From Lachnospiraceae bacterium (GTDB lineage: Bacteria > Bacillota > Clostridia > Lachnospirales > Lachnospiraceae): a DNA stretch of 63,670 bases. Both the position numbers and the translations under genes were made by a program. Numbering within the stretch: position 1 is the stretch's first letter; each line of letters begins with the position of its first letter. Of the stretch, positions 15,741 through 24,326 are shown in pieces. The notes below the pieces were generated by a model that made no database searches, was not told the DNA's origin, and worked only from the letters and a program-made list of their open reading frames with translations. The DNA is taken from contig SFEV01000032.1 in assembly GCA_004557975.1 (NCBI GenBank), forward strand, positions 1 to 63,670. The letters run 5' to 3'.

Positions 15741-15779
15741 AAACAGCGGGAGAAAGCCTATATAATCCGCTGTTTTTTT
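15741..15779 (+). terminator. Terminator after the fumarase/GntR genes
   Basis: AAACAGCGG (15741-15749) pairs with CCGCTGTTT (15767-15775), and the right arm continues into a T run. The gap from 15601 to 15983 otherwise holds the promoter and twin operator of the next operon. A further loose CAGATGT occurs near 15673. Confidence 0.85.
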
Positions 15780-15805
15780 ATGCAAAAAGTAGAAACAGGA
15801 AAAGA

Positions 15806-15878
15806 TACGTCAGATGTATTGACAAAAATAAAGAAAAAATATATATTTATTTCAAGATAACATAAGACGTCAGATGTT
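15806..15878 (+). promoter_or_regulatory. Sugar-acid operon promoter flanked by two operator copies
   Basis: TTGACA (15819-15824), a 17-base spacer and TATATT (15842-15847) form a strong promoter. TACGTCAGATGTA (15806-15818) abuts the -35. GACGTCAGATGTT (15866-15878) lies just past the expected transcription start. The first copy pairs at 10 of the 12 positions that flank its central base, a pattern typical of FadR-type GntR operators. The centres are 60 bases apart, about six helical turns, compatible with cooperative or looping repression by the adjacent FCD regulator. Confidence 0.75.
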
Positions 15879-15983
15879 ATAAAAGCAATCACCAGAACAA
15901 AAAGTCAGCAAGTGCTCCGGAAATATAAAGTACAGGGGCAGTACAGCAAAATGACACGGAAAGAGAAGAAGGAGGTATTTTTC

Positions 15984-17342
15984 ATGGCTGGAGAGATGAC
16001 AGTGTTGAATCCAACCAGACTTGTAATTGCAGCATTGGTGGGTCTTATTATTTTACTTGTTTTGATCATTAAATTTAAAGTGCAGGCAATGGTATCTATC
16101 CTGATCGGAGCGATCTCCATCGGCCTGCTGGCAGGTATGCCGTTCGATGAAATTGTTACGGCTGTGAATGACGGTATAGGGAATACACTGAAGGGTATTG
16201 CGCTTCTGGTCGGGCTGGGTTCGATGTTCGGAGCCATTCTGGAGGTGTCAGGCGGTGCACAGACGCTGGCAGTCACAATGGTAAAAAAATTCGGTGACAG
16301 AAAAGCAGCCTGGGCGCTGGGCATCACAGGTCTTGTAATCGCAATGCCGGTGTTTTTTGATGCAGGTCTGATCATTCTGATTCCCCTTGCATTTTCTCTG
16401 GCAAAGAGAACAAAGCGATCTTCACTGTTTTACGCAATTCCGCTTCTGGCAGGTCTGGCGGTGGGACATGCATTTATTCCTCCGACACCGGGACCGATTC
16501 TTGTGGCAAATATGCTCGGTGTTGATCTGGGCTGGGTCATCATGGTTGGTATCGGCTGCGGTATTTTTGCCATGATCGTAGCAGGACCGGTGTGGGGGTC
16601 TGTCTGCGGAAATAAATATAACGTTCCGGTTCCGGAACATGTGGCAAATCAGGCCGATTTTGATGAGTCAAAGCTTCCGAAGTTCTGGACGATTGTCGGC
16701 ATTATTCTGATTCCTCTTGTATTGATTATTCTCGACTCTGTAGCCGGTGTCGTGCCGGCCATGAGCAGTGTGGCGCCGATTCTTTCATTCCTCGGAGAAC
16801 CCTTTGTGGCACTTTTGATTGCGACGGTGGCAGCGATGCTTGTTCTCGGCGTGAAACACGGTTATACTATGGATGAACTGGAAAAAATCATGACAAAATC
16901 CCTTGAACCGACCGGACTGATTCTTCTCGTGACAGCGTGCGGCGGTGTGCTTCGCTATATGCTCCAGTATTCAGGTCTTGGTGAAGTAATCGGAAATGCA
17001 GTTGCGTCAGCCAATCTTCCTGTTGTTATTGTGGCATTTATTGTGGCTGCACTTGTCCGTATCTGCGTAGGTTCCGCGACGGTGGCCATGACGATGGCGG
17101 CAGGAATCATCGCGGCAATGCCGGGTATTGCTGATCTGTCTCCTCTGTATCTTGCATGTACAACAGCTGCGGTTGCAGGCGGAGCTACTGTATGTTCTCA
17201 CTTCAACGACTCCGGTTTCTGGCTGGTAAAATCGCTGGTGGGAATGGATGAAAAGACAACGCTGAAAACGTGGACTGTCATGGAGACGCTGGTAGGCGGA
17301 ACGGGATTTGTGGTAGCACTGATTATATCATTTTTTGCATGA
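15984..17342 (+). CDS. GntP-family gluconate/sugar-acid:proton symporter
   Basis: A 452-residue inner-membrane permease with about twelve hydrophobic segments. Family landmarks are GMPFDEIV, the serine/glycine-rich GLGSMFGAILEVSGGAQTLA, FFDAGLIILIPLAFSLAKR and GHAFIPPTPGPILVA. The end GGATVCSHFNDSGFWLVK is diagnostic of GntP transporters. I chose the ATG at 15984, seven bases after AAGGAGG, over an upstream GTG at 15912. It is first in the operon and imports the aldonate used by the three enzymes that follow. Gluconate is the default family substrate; the actual sugar acid is unproven. Confidence 0.92.
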   Translation: MAGEMTVLNPTRLVIAALVGLIILLVLIIKFKVQAMVSILIGAISIGLLAGMPFDEIVTAVNDGIGNTLKGIALLVGLGSMFGAILEVSGGAQTLAVTMVKKFGDRKAAWALGITGLVIAMPVFFDAGLIILIPLAFSLAKRTKRSSLFYAIPLLAGLAVGHAFIPPTPGPILVANMLGVDLGWVIMVGIGCGIFAMIVAGPVWGSVCGNKYNVPVPEHVANQADFDESKLPKFWTIVGIILIPLVLIILDSVAGVVPAMSSVAPILSFLGEPFVALLIATVAAMLVLGVKHGYTMDELEKIMTKSLEPTGLILLVTACGGVLRYMLQYSGLGEVIGNAVASANLPVVIVAFIVAALVRICVGSATVAMTMAAGIIAAMPGIADLSPLYLACTTAAVAGGATVCSHFNDSGFWLVKSLVGMDEKTTLKTWTVMETLVGGTGFVVALIISFFA

Positions 17343-17372
17343 CGGATATTTTGGGGACAGGAGGAATTTAGT

Positions 17373-19118
17373 ATGCTGAAAAGTCAGGAGATGCGAAAGC
17401 TGGCACCCGAGCTGGATCCCCTTCGCATAGGAACAGGATGGAAAATGGAGGATCTCTCCAAAACGCAGGTAATGATTGAAAGTACATTCGGAGACAGTCA
17501 TCCGGGAAGCGGTCACCTTGACATTCTGGTGGCGGAAGTGAAAAAGGGGATTGAGGAGGCAGGCGGATACGGAGCCAGATATTTCTGCACGGATATCTGT
17601 GACGGAGAAAGCCAGGGAACGGACGGCATCAATTACAGCCTTGTCAGCCGTGAAATGATCGCGAACATGATTGAGATTCACGCAAATGCAACGCCCTTTG
17701 ATGCAGGTGTTTATCTGTCAAGCTGTGACAAGGGACTGCCGGGCAATCTGATGGGGCTGGCGCGGGTGGATATCCCGTCTGTCGTTGTGCCGGGCGGCAC
17801 AATGAATGCCGGACCGGATATGCTGACTCTGGAACAGCTGGGTATGTACAGCGCGAAGTATGAGCGCGGTGAGATTGATGAGGAGAAGCTGAACTGGGCA
17901 AAATGCAATGCCTGTCCCAGCTGCGGCGCCTGCTCCTTTATCGGAACGGCATCCACGATGCAGATCATGGCGGAAGCGCTGGGACTGGCATTGCCGGGAA
18001 GTGCGCTGATGCCGGCTACGAGTCCTGACCTGCTCTCTTTTGCGAGACAGGCGGGGGCGCAGGCTGTGAAGCTTGCGTCGATGCCGGACATGAAGCCCAG
18101 CGATATTGTGACGGCGGAGAGCTTTGAGAATGCGATTCTCGTACATGCGGCCGTCTCAGGCAGCACCAACTGTCTGCTGCATATTCCGGCAATAGCCCAT
18201 GAGTTTGGAATTGAGATTACGGGAGATACCTTTGACCGTCTTCACAGAAATGCCCGCTATCTGCTGGATGTGCGCCCGGCAGGACGGTGGCCGGCAGAAT
18301 GCTTCTATTATGCGGGCGGTGTCCCGGCGATTATGGAGGAGATTAAGGAGCATCTGCATCTGGATGTCATGACGGTGACAGGCAAAACTCTCGGTGAGAA
18401 TCTGAAGGAGCTGCGGGAAAATGGATTTTATGAGCGCTGTGACAGATGGCTTCAGGAGTTCAACGGGCGGTACGGTGTCTCTCTGACGAAGGAGGATATT
18501 ATTCGTCCCTATGACAGGGCCATCGGAACGGACGGCAGTATTGCCATTCTGCGCGGCAATCTGGCTCCGGAGGGTGCTGTGATCAAGCATACAGCGTGTC
18601 CGAAGGAGATGTTCAGAGCCGTTCTGAGGGCAAAGCCCTTTGACAGCGAGGAGGAATGTCTCGATGCTGTTCTGAAACATAAGGTGCAGAAAGGAGATGC
18701 CGTCTTTATCCGTTACGAAGGGCCGAAGGGCAGCGGAATGCCGGAGATGTTCTATACCTCCGAGGCAATCAGCAGCGACAGAGAACTCGGAAGAAGCATT
18801 GCACTGATCACAGACGGCCGCTTCTCGGGAGCGTCGACCGGACCGGTCATCGGGCACTGCAGTCCGGAGGCTGTGGACGGAGGACCCATCGCACTGGTGG
18901 AGGAAAATGACCTGATTGAGATTGACGTGATGGAGCGGAAACTGAATATTGTCGGAATAAACGGTGAGCGAAAAACACCGGAGGAAATTGATGAGATACT
19001 GGCGCAGCGCCGCCGGAGCTGGAAACCGCGGGAACCGAAATACAAAAAGGGTGTGCTCAGGCTGTTCAGTCAGCATGCGGCAAGTCCGATGAAAGGCGCT
19101 TACCTTGATTTGCAGTAA
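17373..19118 (+). CDS. IlvD/Edd-family sugar-acid dehydratase
   Basis: A 581-residue Fe-S hydro-lyase. IlvD/Edd signatures include LSSCDKGLPGNLMGLARVD (first cluster cysteine), the unusual cysteine-rich CNACPSCGACSFIGTASTMQ, and DGRFSGASTGPVIGHCSPEA. Biosynthetic dihydroxy-acid dehydratase is the same family, but no ilv genes are nearby. Its place between a sugar-acid transporter and KDPG aldolase plus KDG kinase indicates an aldonate dehydratase making 2-keto-3-deoxy acids. Gluconate, galactonate and similar acids are all possible substrates. The start has AGGAGGAATTTAGT upstream, 30 bases after gntP. Confidence 0.88.
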   Translation: MLKSQEMRKLAPELDPLRIGTGWKMEDLSKTQVMIESTFGDSHPGSGHLDILVAEVKKGIEEAGGYGARYFCTDICDGESQGTDGINYSLVSREMIANMIEIHANATPFDAGVYLSSCDKGLPGNLMGLARVDIPSVVVPGGTMNAGPDMLTLEQLGMYSAKYERGEIDEEKLNWAKCNACPSCGACSFIGTASTMQIMAEALGLALPGSALMPATSPDLLSFARQAGAQAVKLASMPDMKPSDIVTAESFENAILVHAAVSGSTNCLLHIPAIAHEFGIEITGDTFDRLHRNARYLLDVRPAGRWPAECFYYAGGVPAIMEEIKEHLHLDVMTVTGKTLGENLKELRENGFYERCDRWLQEFNGRYGVSLTKEDIIRPYDRAIGTDGSIAILRGNLAPEGAVIKHTACPKEMFRAVLRAKPFDSEEECLDAVLKHKVQKGDAVFIRYEGPKGSGMPEMFYTSEAISSDRELGRSIALITDGRFSGASTGPVIGHCSPEAVDGGPIALVEENDLIEIDVMERKLNIVGINGERKTPEEIDEILAQRRRSWKPREPKYKKGVLRLFSQHAASPMKGAYLDLQ

Positions 19119-19197
19119 GGATAACAGACAGCAGAGACAGTAGATAACAGAGACAGATCATATGATAAGGATCACATGACAGAAGGAGGAAACCATT

Positions 19198-19839
19198 ATG
19201 AGCAGAGAGATGGAACAGAAAATTGAGGAGCTTGGCATTGTACCGGTCGTTGTACTGAAGGATGCGAAGGATGCCGAGCCACTGGCACGGGCACTTTGTG
19301 AGGGCGGACTTCCATGTGCGGAGGTGACGTTCCGTACGGCTGCCGCAGCAGACAGTATCCGCATTATGGCAGAGAAATATCCGCAGATGCTCATCGGAGC
19401 AGGCACGGTTCTGACGACAGAACAGGTGGACCGGGCAGTGGACGTGGGAGCAAAATTTATTGTGAGTCCGGGGTTTGATCCTGAAATTGTGGATTACTGT
19501 ATTGAAAAAGAAATTCCTGTATTTCCGGGCTGTATTACACCGTCTGAGGTGGCACAGGCTGTAAAGCGCGGACTCAGAGTGGTGAAATTTTTCCCTGCAG
19601 AGCAGTTTGGCGGGGTGGCTGCAATCAAAGCGCTGTCTGCTCCGTATGCAGGCCTTAAATTTATGCCGACAGGCGGTATCAGCACAGCAAATCTGGAGAA
19701 GTATCTGGGCTGCAGCGCTGTGACAGCGTGCGGCGGGAGCTGGATGGTAAAGGGGAATCTGATTGAGGAAGGTAAATTTGACGAGATCAGAAAGCTTACG
19801 GAGGATGCGGTAAAGCTGGCATCAGATATCCGCGGATAA
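19198..19839 (+). CDS. eda: KDPG/KHG aldolase
   Basis: A 213-residue class I aldolase that splits 2-keto-3-deoxy-6-phosphogluconate into pyruvate and glyceraldehyde 3-phosphate. Lys130 in VVKFFPAEQFGG is the Schiff-base lysine. The catalytic glutamate lies in CAEVTFRT. GAGTVLTTEQ and FMPTGGIS are phosphate- and substrate-loop signatures. AGAAGGAGG precedes the ATG. It follows the dehydratase by 79 bases and precedes the KDG kinase, giving the lower half of the pathway. Confidence 0.94.
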   Translation: MSREMEQKIEELGIVPVVVLKDAKDAEPLARALCEGGLPCAEVTFRTAAAADSIRIMAEKYPQMLIGAGTVLTTEQVDRAVDVGAKFIVSPGFDPEIVDYCIEKEIPVFPGCITPSEVAQAVKRGLRVVKFFPAEQFGGVAAIKALSAPYAGLKFMPTGGISTANLEKYLGCSAVTACGGSWMVKGNLIEEGKFDEIRKLTEDAVKLASDIRG

Positions 19840-19961
19840 TAAAGTCCGCAGGTTACGGTTGGGGACAGGCCGAATCACCGGATGATGAGGCCGTAAGAAC
19901 ATGAAGCAGGAACGGAAATATGAATCCATAAGATGTGGAAAACAGCAGGAGGATAGAGATT

Positions 19962-21059
19962 ATGAATCTGAATTTAAGACCGGAAAAAGAATGTAAGTAC
20001 GATGCAGTCTCAATCGGCGAGGTAATGCTCCGCCTGGATCCGGGCGAGGGAAGAATTCGCACGGCGCGGTCCTTTACAGCGTGGGAGGGCGGCGGAGAGT
20101 ACAATGTTATCCGCGGACTGAGAAAATGCTTTGGAATGAATACGGCTGTCATCACAGCGTTTGCAGACAACGAGGTAGGTATGCTGATGGAGGATTTCAT
20201 CATGCAGGGTGGCGTGGATACTTCACTGATTAAGTGGATGAAGACGGACGGCATCGGCAGAATCTGCCGCAACGGTATCAATTTCACGGAGCGCGGCTTC
20301 GGAATCCGCGGCGCGGTGGGATGTTCAGACCGTTTCAATACGGCGATCTCCAAGGCGACACCGGAGGACTTTGATTTTGAATATATCTTCGGAGAGCTGG
20401 GTGTACGCTGGCTGCATACGGGCGGAATTTATGCGGCACTCTCCGAACAGTCCTGTGAGACAGTGCTCGCGGCCATCAAAACTGCCAAGAAATACGGCAC
20501 AATTGTTTCCTACGATCTGAACTACCGTCCGTCCATGTGGAGTGCCATCGGCGGAAAGGAGAAAGCGCAGGAGGTCAACAAAGAGATTGCAAAGTATGTG
20601 GATGTGATGATCGGAAACGAGGAGGACTTCACTGCATGTCTCGGGTTTGAAATAGAAGGAAACGATGAAAACCTGAAGGAGCTGAACCTGGACGGATACA
20701 AGAAGATGATCAATGAGGCGGCAAAGACGTATCCGAACTTTAAAGCGGTTGCCACGACACTGCGTGAAGTGAAGACTGCGACTGTAAACGACTGGAGCGC
20801 AATATGCTGGGCGGATGGAGAAATCTACAAAGCAAAGGACTACAGGGGACTGGAGATCCTTGACCGTGTCGGAGGCGGCGACTCCTTTGCATCCGGTCTG
20901 ATTTACGGTCTGATGACGACAGGTGACGCAGAGCTTGCCGTAAATTACGGTGCTGCTCACGGAGCGCTGGCTATGACAACACCGGGTGATACGACGATGG
21001 CGAGAAAGAAAGAGGTAGAGGCCATCATGGGAGGCGCAGGAGCGCGGGTACAGAGATAA
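19962..21059 (+). CDS. kdgK: 2-keto-3-deoxygluconate kinase (PfkB family)
   Basis: A 365-residue ribokinase-fold kinase. The PfkB C-terminal signature is DRVGGGDSFASGLIYGL, with the catalytic Asp in GGGD. The N-terminal part has VSIGEVMLRLDP and EGGGEYNV, typical of sugar kinases. With the dehydratase and aldolase it phosphorylates 2-keto-3-deoxygluconate (or the galacto epimer) before cleavage. I placed the start at the ATG at 19962 behind AGGAGG rather than at an upstream in-frame codon at 19935. The operon ends at the terminator 27 bases downstream. Confidence 0.9.
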   Translation: MNLNLRPEKECKYDAVSIGEVMLRLDPGEGRIRTARSFTAWEGGGEYNVIRGLRKCFGMNTAVITAFADNEVGMLMEDFIMQGGVDTSLIKWMKTDGIGRICRNGINFTERGFGIRGAVGCSDRFNTAISKATPEDFDFEYIFGELGVRWLHTGGIYAALSEQSCETVLAAIKTAKKYGTIVSYDLNYRPSMWSAIGGKEKAQEVNKEIAKYVDVMIGNEEDFTACLGFEIEGNDENLKELNLDGYKKMINEAAKTYPNFKAVATTLREVKTATVNDWSAICWADGEIYKAKDYRGLEILDRVGGGDSFASGLIYGLMTTGDAELAVNYGAAHGALAMTTPGDTTMARKKEVEAIMGGAGARVQR

Positions 21060-21085
21060 AGGTAACAGATACAGGAAATGTAACA

Positions 21086-21134
21086 AAACGCATCTTTGTA
21101 TATTGGCGGAGGAATATACAGAGATGCGTTTTTT
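21086..21134 (+). terminator. Terminator after the sugar-acid operon
   Basis: AAAACGCATCT...GTATATT pairs with AATATAC...AGATGCGTT, an 18-bp interrupted stem (21086-21130) followed by T residues. Confidence 0.85.
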
Positions 21135-21171
21135 CAATTCCATGATGCCGAAACTGTGATATAATGAGATA

Positions 21172-21287
21172 ACTGTTCACGTGCCACTGTTTCGCGAGGT
21201 GTTCTGCTCAGAATGTGTGGAAATCCCGATGGTATCACGCGGGGAACTGCATGAAATGCAGTTTCTGTGCATTGCAAAATGAACAGT
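21172..21287 (+). repeat. Dispersed multi-hairpin repeat, family 1, copy 1
   Basis: The copy starts ACTGTTCACGTGCCACTG and ends TGAACAGT, so its tips are inverted repeats. It contains the hairpin CTGCATGAAATGCAG. Copies related over most of their length lie at 48479 and 57078; partial copies lie at 57371 and 58410. It has diverged most of the set (for example GAATGTGTGG for GAATGCGCGG). It fills the gap before the ClC gene. It encodes nothing recognisable. Confidence 0.8.
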
Positions 21288-21441
21288 AGCATTGAACAGT
21301 AGCAAAATGAACGTCAGTGGGAAAATGTGTGTATGCATGGCTGGCGGCAGGTGATGATCGTGATACATGCCTGAAAATCAGTTACAGATATGCGGCGGGT
21401 CTGCCAGTTCAGGAACAGCAGGGAGAGAGGAAAATCATAAG

Positions 21442-22737
21442 ATGGAACAAATAAAAGAGGAAAGAAGAGAAAAGGGAAAGGAACAGCTTCATCATCATGC
21501 AGAGGGATTTGTGAGGAATGCCTGGAATCTGATCAAGTGGCTGATTCTGTCCGTGATGATCGGACTGGTGGTGGGAGCGATAAGCACTTTGTTCGCGCAC
21601 GCGTTGACGGCGGTGACGGATTTCAGGGTTGCCAATGGGTGGGTATTTTATCTGCTTCCGGCGGCTGGTATCTGCATTGTATTTCTGTATGATAAGATCG
21701 GGAAAGAAGACCGGGGTACAGTTCAGGTGTTTTCAACAGTTCGCGCCCAGGATGATGTGCCGCTGCGCTCTGCGCCGCTGATCTTTATTTCGACTGCACT
21801 CACCCATCTGACCGGAGGCTCTGCGGGGCGTGAGGGGGCGGCAATTCAGCTTGGCGGAAGCATCGCCAATCAGATGGGACGGTGGATTCGTCTGGACGAT
21901 GAAGACCGCCATGTGATGGTCATGTGCGGTATGGGGGCCGCGTTTTCTGCCATGTTCGGGACACCGATGGCCGCCGCGGTGTTTTCTATGGAGGTAATCA
22001 CTGTCGGAAGCATGTATTATACGGCGCTGGCACCGTGCGTGATTTCTGCGCTTGTTGCATCCGGCTTTGCTGCAGGTATGGGAATTCATCCTGAGGCGTT
22101 TCATGTGTCGGGAATTCCGGAGCTGACGGCCATAACGGGATTGAAGCTGGGAATTGCAGCGATTGGCTGTGCGGCAGCGGGTACCCTTTTCTGTATGGTT
22201 CTGAAGTCCACCGGAAAACTGTATGCCCGTTTTTTTGAAAATAAGTATGTGAAAGTTGTGGCAGGAAGCTGTCTGATTATAGGGATTACACTGCTGCTGG
22301 GTACCACAGATTATATGGGTGCCGGCACGGGACTGATTATAAAGGCGGTAGAAAGCGGTGAGGCTGATTATGCTTCCTTTTTACTGAAAATTATTCTGAC
22401 GGCTCTGACGATGAAAGCGGGATTCCGGGGCGGCGAGATTGTACCGTCGTTCTGTATCGGAGCGACGCTTGGCTGTGTGCTTGGACAGCTCCTGGGAATT
22501 TCCCCGTCTCTTTGCGCCGCCTGCGGTATGGTCGCAGTCTTCTGCAGTGTGACGAACTGCCCGCTTACTTCTGCACTGATTGCATTTGAGATGTTTGGTT
22601 TTGAGGGTGCTGCTTTTTATATGATTGCAGTCTCACTCAGCTATGCGACTTCGGGATACTATGGTCTCTATAAGAACCAGAGGATTATCTATTCCAAATA
22701 TAAGGCGAAATACGTGAATCAGCCCACAAGAATGTAA
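21442..22737 (+). CDS. ClC-family chloride channel/transporter
   Basis: A 431-residue membrane protein with about ten helices. The gating glutamate motif is GREGAAIQLGGSIA. The second ion-path motif is GGEIVPSFCIGATLG (GGxFxP position), and FGTPMAAAVFSMEV fits the family. The GREGA/GGEIVP variants resemble fluoride-type ClC proteins as much as chloride/proton antiporters, so the ion is uncertain. The ATG at 21442 follows AGAGAGG; an upstream in-frame ATG at 21367 lacks a ribosome site. It stands alone between a dispersed repeat and a terminator. Confidence 0.87.
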   Translation: MEQIKEERREKGKEQLHHHAEGFVRNAWNLIKWLILSVMIGLVVGAISTLFAHALTAVTDFRVANGWVFYLLPAAGICIVFLYDKIGKEDRGTVQVFSTVRAQDDVPLRSAPLIFISTALTHLTGGSAGREGAAIQLGGSIANQMGRWIRLDDEDRHVMVMCGMGAAFSAMFGTPMAAAVFSMEVITVGSMYYTALAPCVISALVASGFAAGMGIHPEAFHVSGIPELTAITGLKLGIAAIGCAAAGTLFCMVLKSTGKLYARFFENKYVKVVAGSCLIIGITLLLGTTDYMGAGTGLIIKAVESGEADYASFLLKIILTALTMKAGFRGGEIVPSFCIGATLGCVLGQLLGISPSLCAACGMVAVFCSVTNCPLTSALIAFEMFGFEGAAFYMIAVSLSYATSGYYGLYKNQRIIYSKYKAKYVNQPTRM

Positions 22738-22768
22738 CGTACCGGTATTATACAGAAAGCAAAATCTT

Positions 22769-22824
22769 TCAGGTCTGTGCAAGATGATATCATGATTTGG
22801 ATGTCATTTTGCACGGACCTGTTT
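22769..22824 (+). terminator. Terminator after the ClC gene
   Basis: CAGGTCTGTGCAA near 22770 pairs with TTGCACGGACCTG, followed by TTTTAT. The rest of the gap from 22825 to 23074 holds a three-hairpin element and the YtrA-operon promoter. Confidence 0.75.
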
Positions 22825-22860
22825 TATCTTGAAGGAAGATAAAGCCTTCGGCGGATTGCA

Positions 22861-22933
22861 GAGGTGCGCACATGTGTTATGTCATGCAAAGCATGACGCG
22901 CACCTCGCAGCAAGAATGCCGGTGGCATTCTTG
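22861..22933. repeat. Tandem perfect hairpins of unknown role
   Basis: GAGGTGCGC (22861-22869) pairs with GCGCACCTC (22898-22906) and encloses GTCATGC-aaa-GCATGAC (22881-22897). Immediately beyond, CAAGAATGCC-ggt-GGCATTCTTG (22911-22933) forms another perfect hairpin. There is no T run on either strand, so this is not a simple terminator. The architecture resembles REP/BIME-type repeats. I found only this copy in the window. Confidence 0.6.
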
Positions 22934-22972
22934 AATGTATGATAACATATTTTAATATTATCGGAAAAAGTA

Positions 22973-23017
22973 TTGACAAACGACCTCACTGGTGATATGG
23001 TTAATTACATAAGTAAT
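22973..23017 (+). promoter_or_regulatory. Promoter and palindromic operator of the YtrA-type operon
   Basis: TTGACA (22973-22978), 17 bases, then TATGGT (22996-23001). Directly after the -10 comes ATTAC-ATAA-GTAAT (23004-23017), a perfect inverted repeat over the likely start site. Autoregulation by the GntR protein encoded 58 bases downstream is the simplest reading. Confidence 0.65.
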
Positions 23018-23074
23018 GAACTAATAAAGATAAAAGCGAAAGAGAGAATAAAAGAATAAAGGAAGTGATACAGA

Positions 23075-23437
23075 GTGAATGAGATCCTGACACAGGAAAA
23101 ATCCATTTATATCCAGATCAGGGAAATGATAGAAAATGATATTCTGCGTGATGTTCTCCTCGAAGAGGAGCGTGTACCAAGTACAAATGAGCTGGCAAAG
23201 CTTTATGCGATCAATCCGGCGACTGCCGCGAAGGGTATAAATCTTCTGGTAGATGAGGGGATTCTGTATAAAAAACGCGGAATCGGAATGTTTGTGACAA
23301 CGGGAGCAAAGATGAAAATTATGGAAAAAAGGAAAGAGAGTTTTTATGACAATTATGTAAAAGGGCTTCTTGCCGAGGCAGCCAGTCTCGGCATTACAAA
23401 GAAGGAACTGGTGGCAATGATTGAAAGAGAAAAATAA
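23075..23437 (+). CDS. YtrA-type GntR transcriptional regulator
   Basis: A 120-residue minimal GntR protein. The winged helix includes RVPSTNELAKLYAINPATAA and KGINLLVDEGILYKKRGIGM. A short tail replaces a ligand domain, as in the YtrA subfamily. Such proteins repress their own operon with an ABC transporter and often respond to cell-envelope antibiotics. It starts at GTG 23075 after GGAAG. The stop TAA overlaps an upstream ATG of the ABC gene. Confidence 0.9.
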   Translation: MNEILTQEKSIYIQIREMIENDILRDVLLEEERVPSTNELAKLYAINPATAAKGINLLVDEGILYKKRGIGMFVTTGAKMKIMEKRKESFYDNYVKGLLAEAASLGITKKELVAMIEREK

Positions 23438-23451
23438 TGGGAGGATTGAAG

Positions 23452-24324
23452 ATGAGCAGACTGACTGCGGAAAATATTGTAAAAACATATGGAAATAAAG
23501 ATGTACTTCACGGAATAAACCTGGAGCTGGAATCAGGAAAAATATACGGATTGATCGGGAGAAACGGGGCAGGTAAAACAACGCTGCTGTCGATTCTGAC
23601 CTCCCAGAACCCGGCGACATCGGGGACCGTGACATTCGACGGCCGGCCGGTGTGGGAAAACCCGGCTGTGCTGGAGCATCTTTGCTTTTCGAGAGAGCTG
23701 AACCAGATGGCCGGCAGCAGTGCCAATTCCATGAAGGTAAAGGAATATCTGTCTGTTGCGGAGACATTTTTTCCGCATTGGGATAAGGAAATGGCGCAGC
23801 GTCTTGTCCGTGCATTTGATCTGGATGTGAAGAAACGGATCAGCAAGCTGTCAAAAGGAATGATGTCCATGGTAACGATTATTGTTGCGATGGCGAGTAA
23901 GGCGGAGTTTACGTTTTTGGATGAGCCGGTGGCCGGACTGGATGTCGTGGCGAGAGAGCGGTTTTATGAGCTGCTGGTGGAGGAATTTTCTGAGACAGGG
24001 CGTACCTTTGTGGTATCGACTCATATTATTGAGGAAGCGGCAGATGTATTTGAGGAAGTTATCATCGTAGACAGGGGAAAGATTCTTCTGAAGGAAAATA
24101 CTCAGGAGCTTCTGGAACGAAGCTTCCATGTGAGCGGTCATGAGGACGCGGTGGAGCGGACGGTTTCCGGTCTGGAGGTACACCATGAGGAGCACATCGG
24201 ACGCAGCAGAGGTGTCACCGTTCTTCTGCAGCCAGGACAGAGACTGCCGGAGAACAGCGATGTGAGCATTCAGAAGCTCAGTCTGCAGAAAATATTTGTC
24301 GCACTGTGCGGAGAGGAGTCCTGA
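23452..24324 (+). CDS. ABC transporter ATP-binding protein
   Basis: A 290-residue ATPase of the BcrA/YtrB drug-export type. Walker A is IGRNGAGKTTLL, the signature is degenerate (LSKGMMSM), and Walker B is FTFLDEPVAGLD with the H-loop STHIIEEA. The start at 23452 follows GGGAGG at good spacing; the ATG at 23437 would overlap the regulator stop. It energises the two permeases that follow, probably exporting a peptide antibiotic or lipid. The substrate is not readable. Confidence 0.9.
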   Translation: MSRLTAENIVKTYGNKDVLHGINLELESGKIYGLIGRNGAGKTTLLSILTSQNPATSGTVTFDGRPVWENPAVLEHLCFSRELNQMAGSSANSMKVKEYLSVAETFFPHWDKEMAQRLVRAFDLDVKKRISKLSKGMMSMVTIIVAMASKAEFTFLDEPVAGLDVVARERFYELLVEEFSETGRTFVVSTHIIEEAADVFEEVIIVDRGKILLKENTQELLERSFHVSGHEDAVERTVSGLEVHHEEHIGRSRGVTVLLQPGQRLPENSDVSIQKLSLQKIFVALCGEES

Positions 24325-24326
24325 GT

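Noticed and set aside
17373..19118. Reading the dehydratase as biosynthetic dihydroxy-acid dehydratase (ilvD)
   Set aside because: Family similarity alone would allow it, but all neighbours belong to sugar-acid catabolism and no branched-chain genes are nearby.
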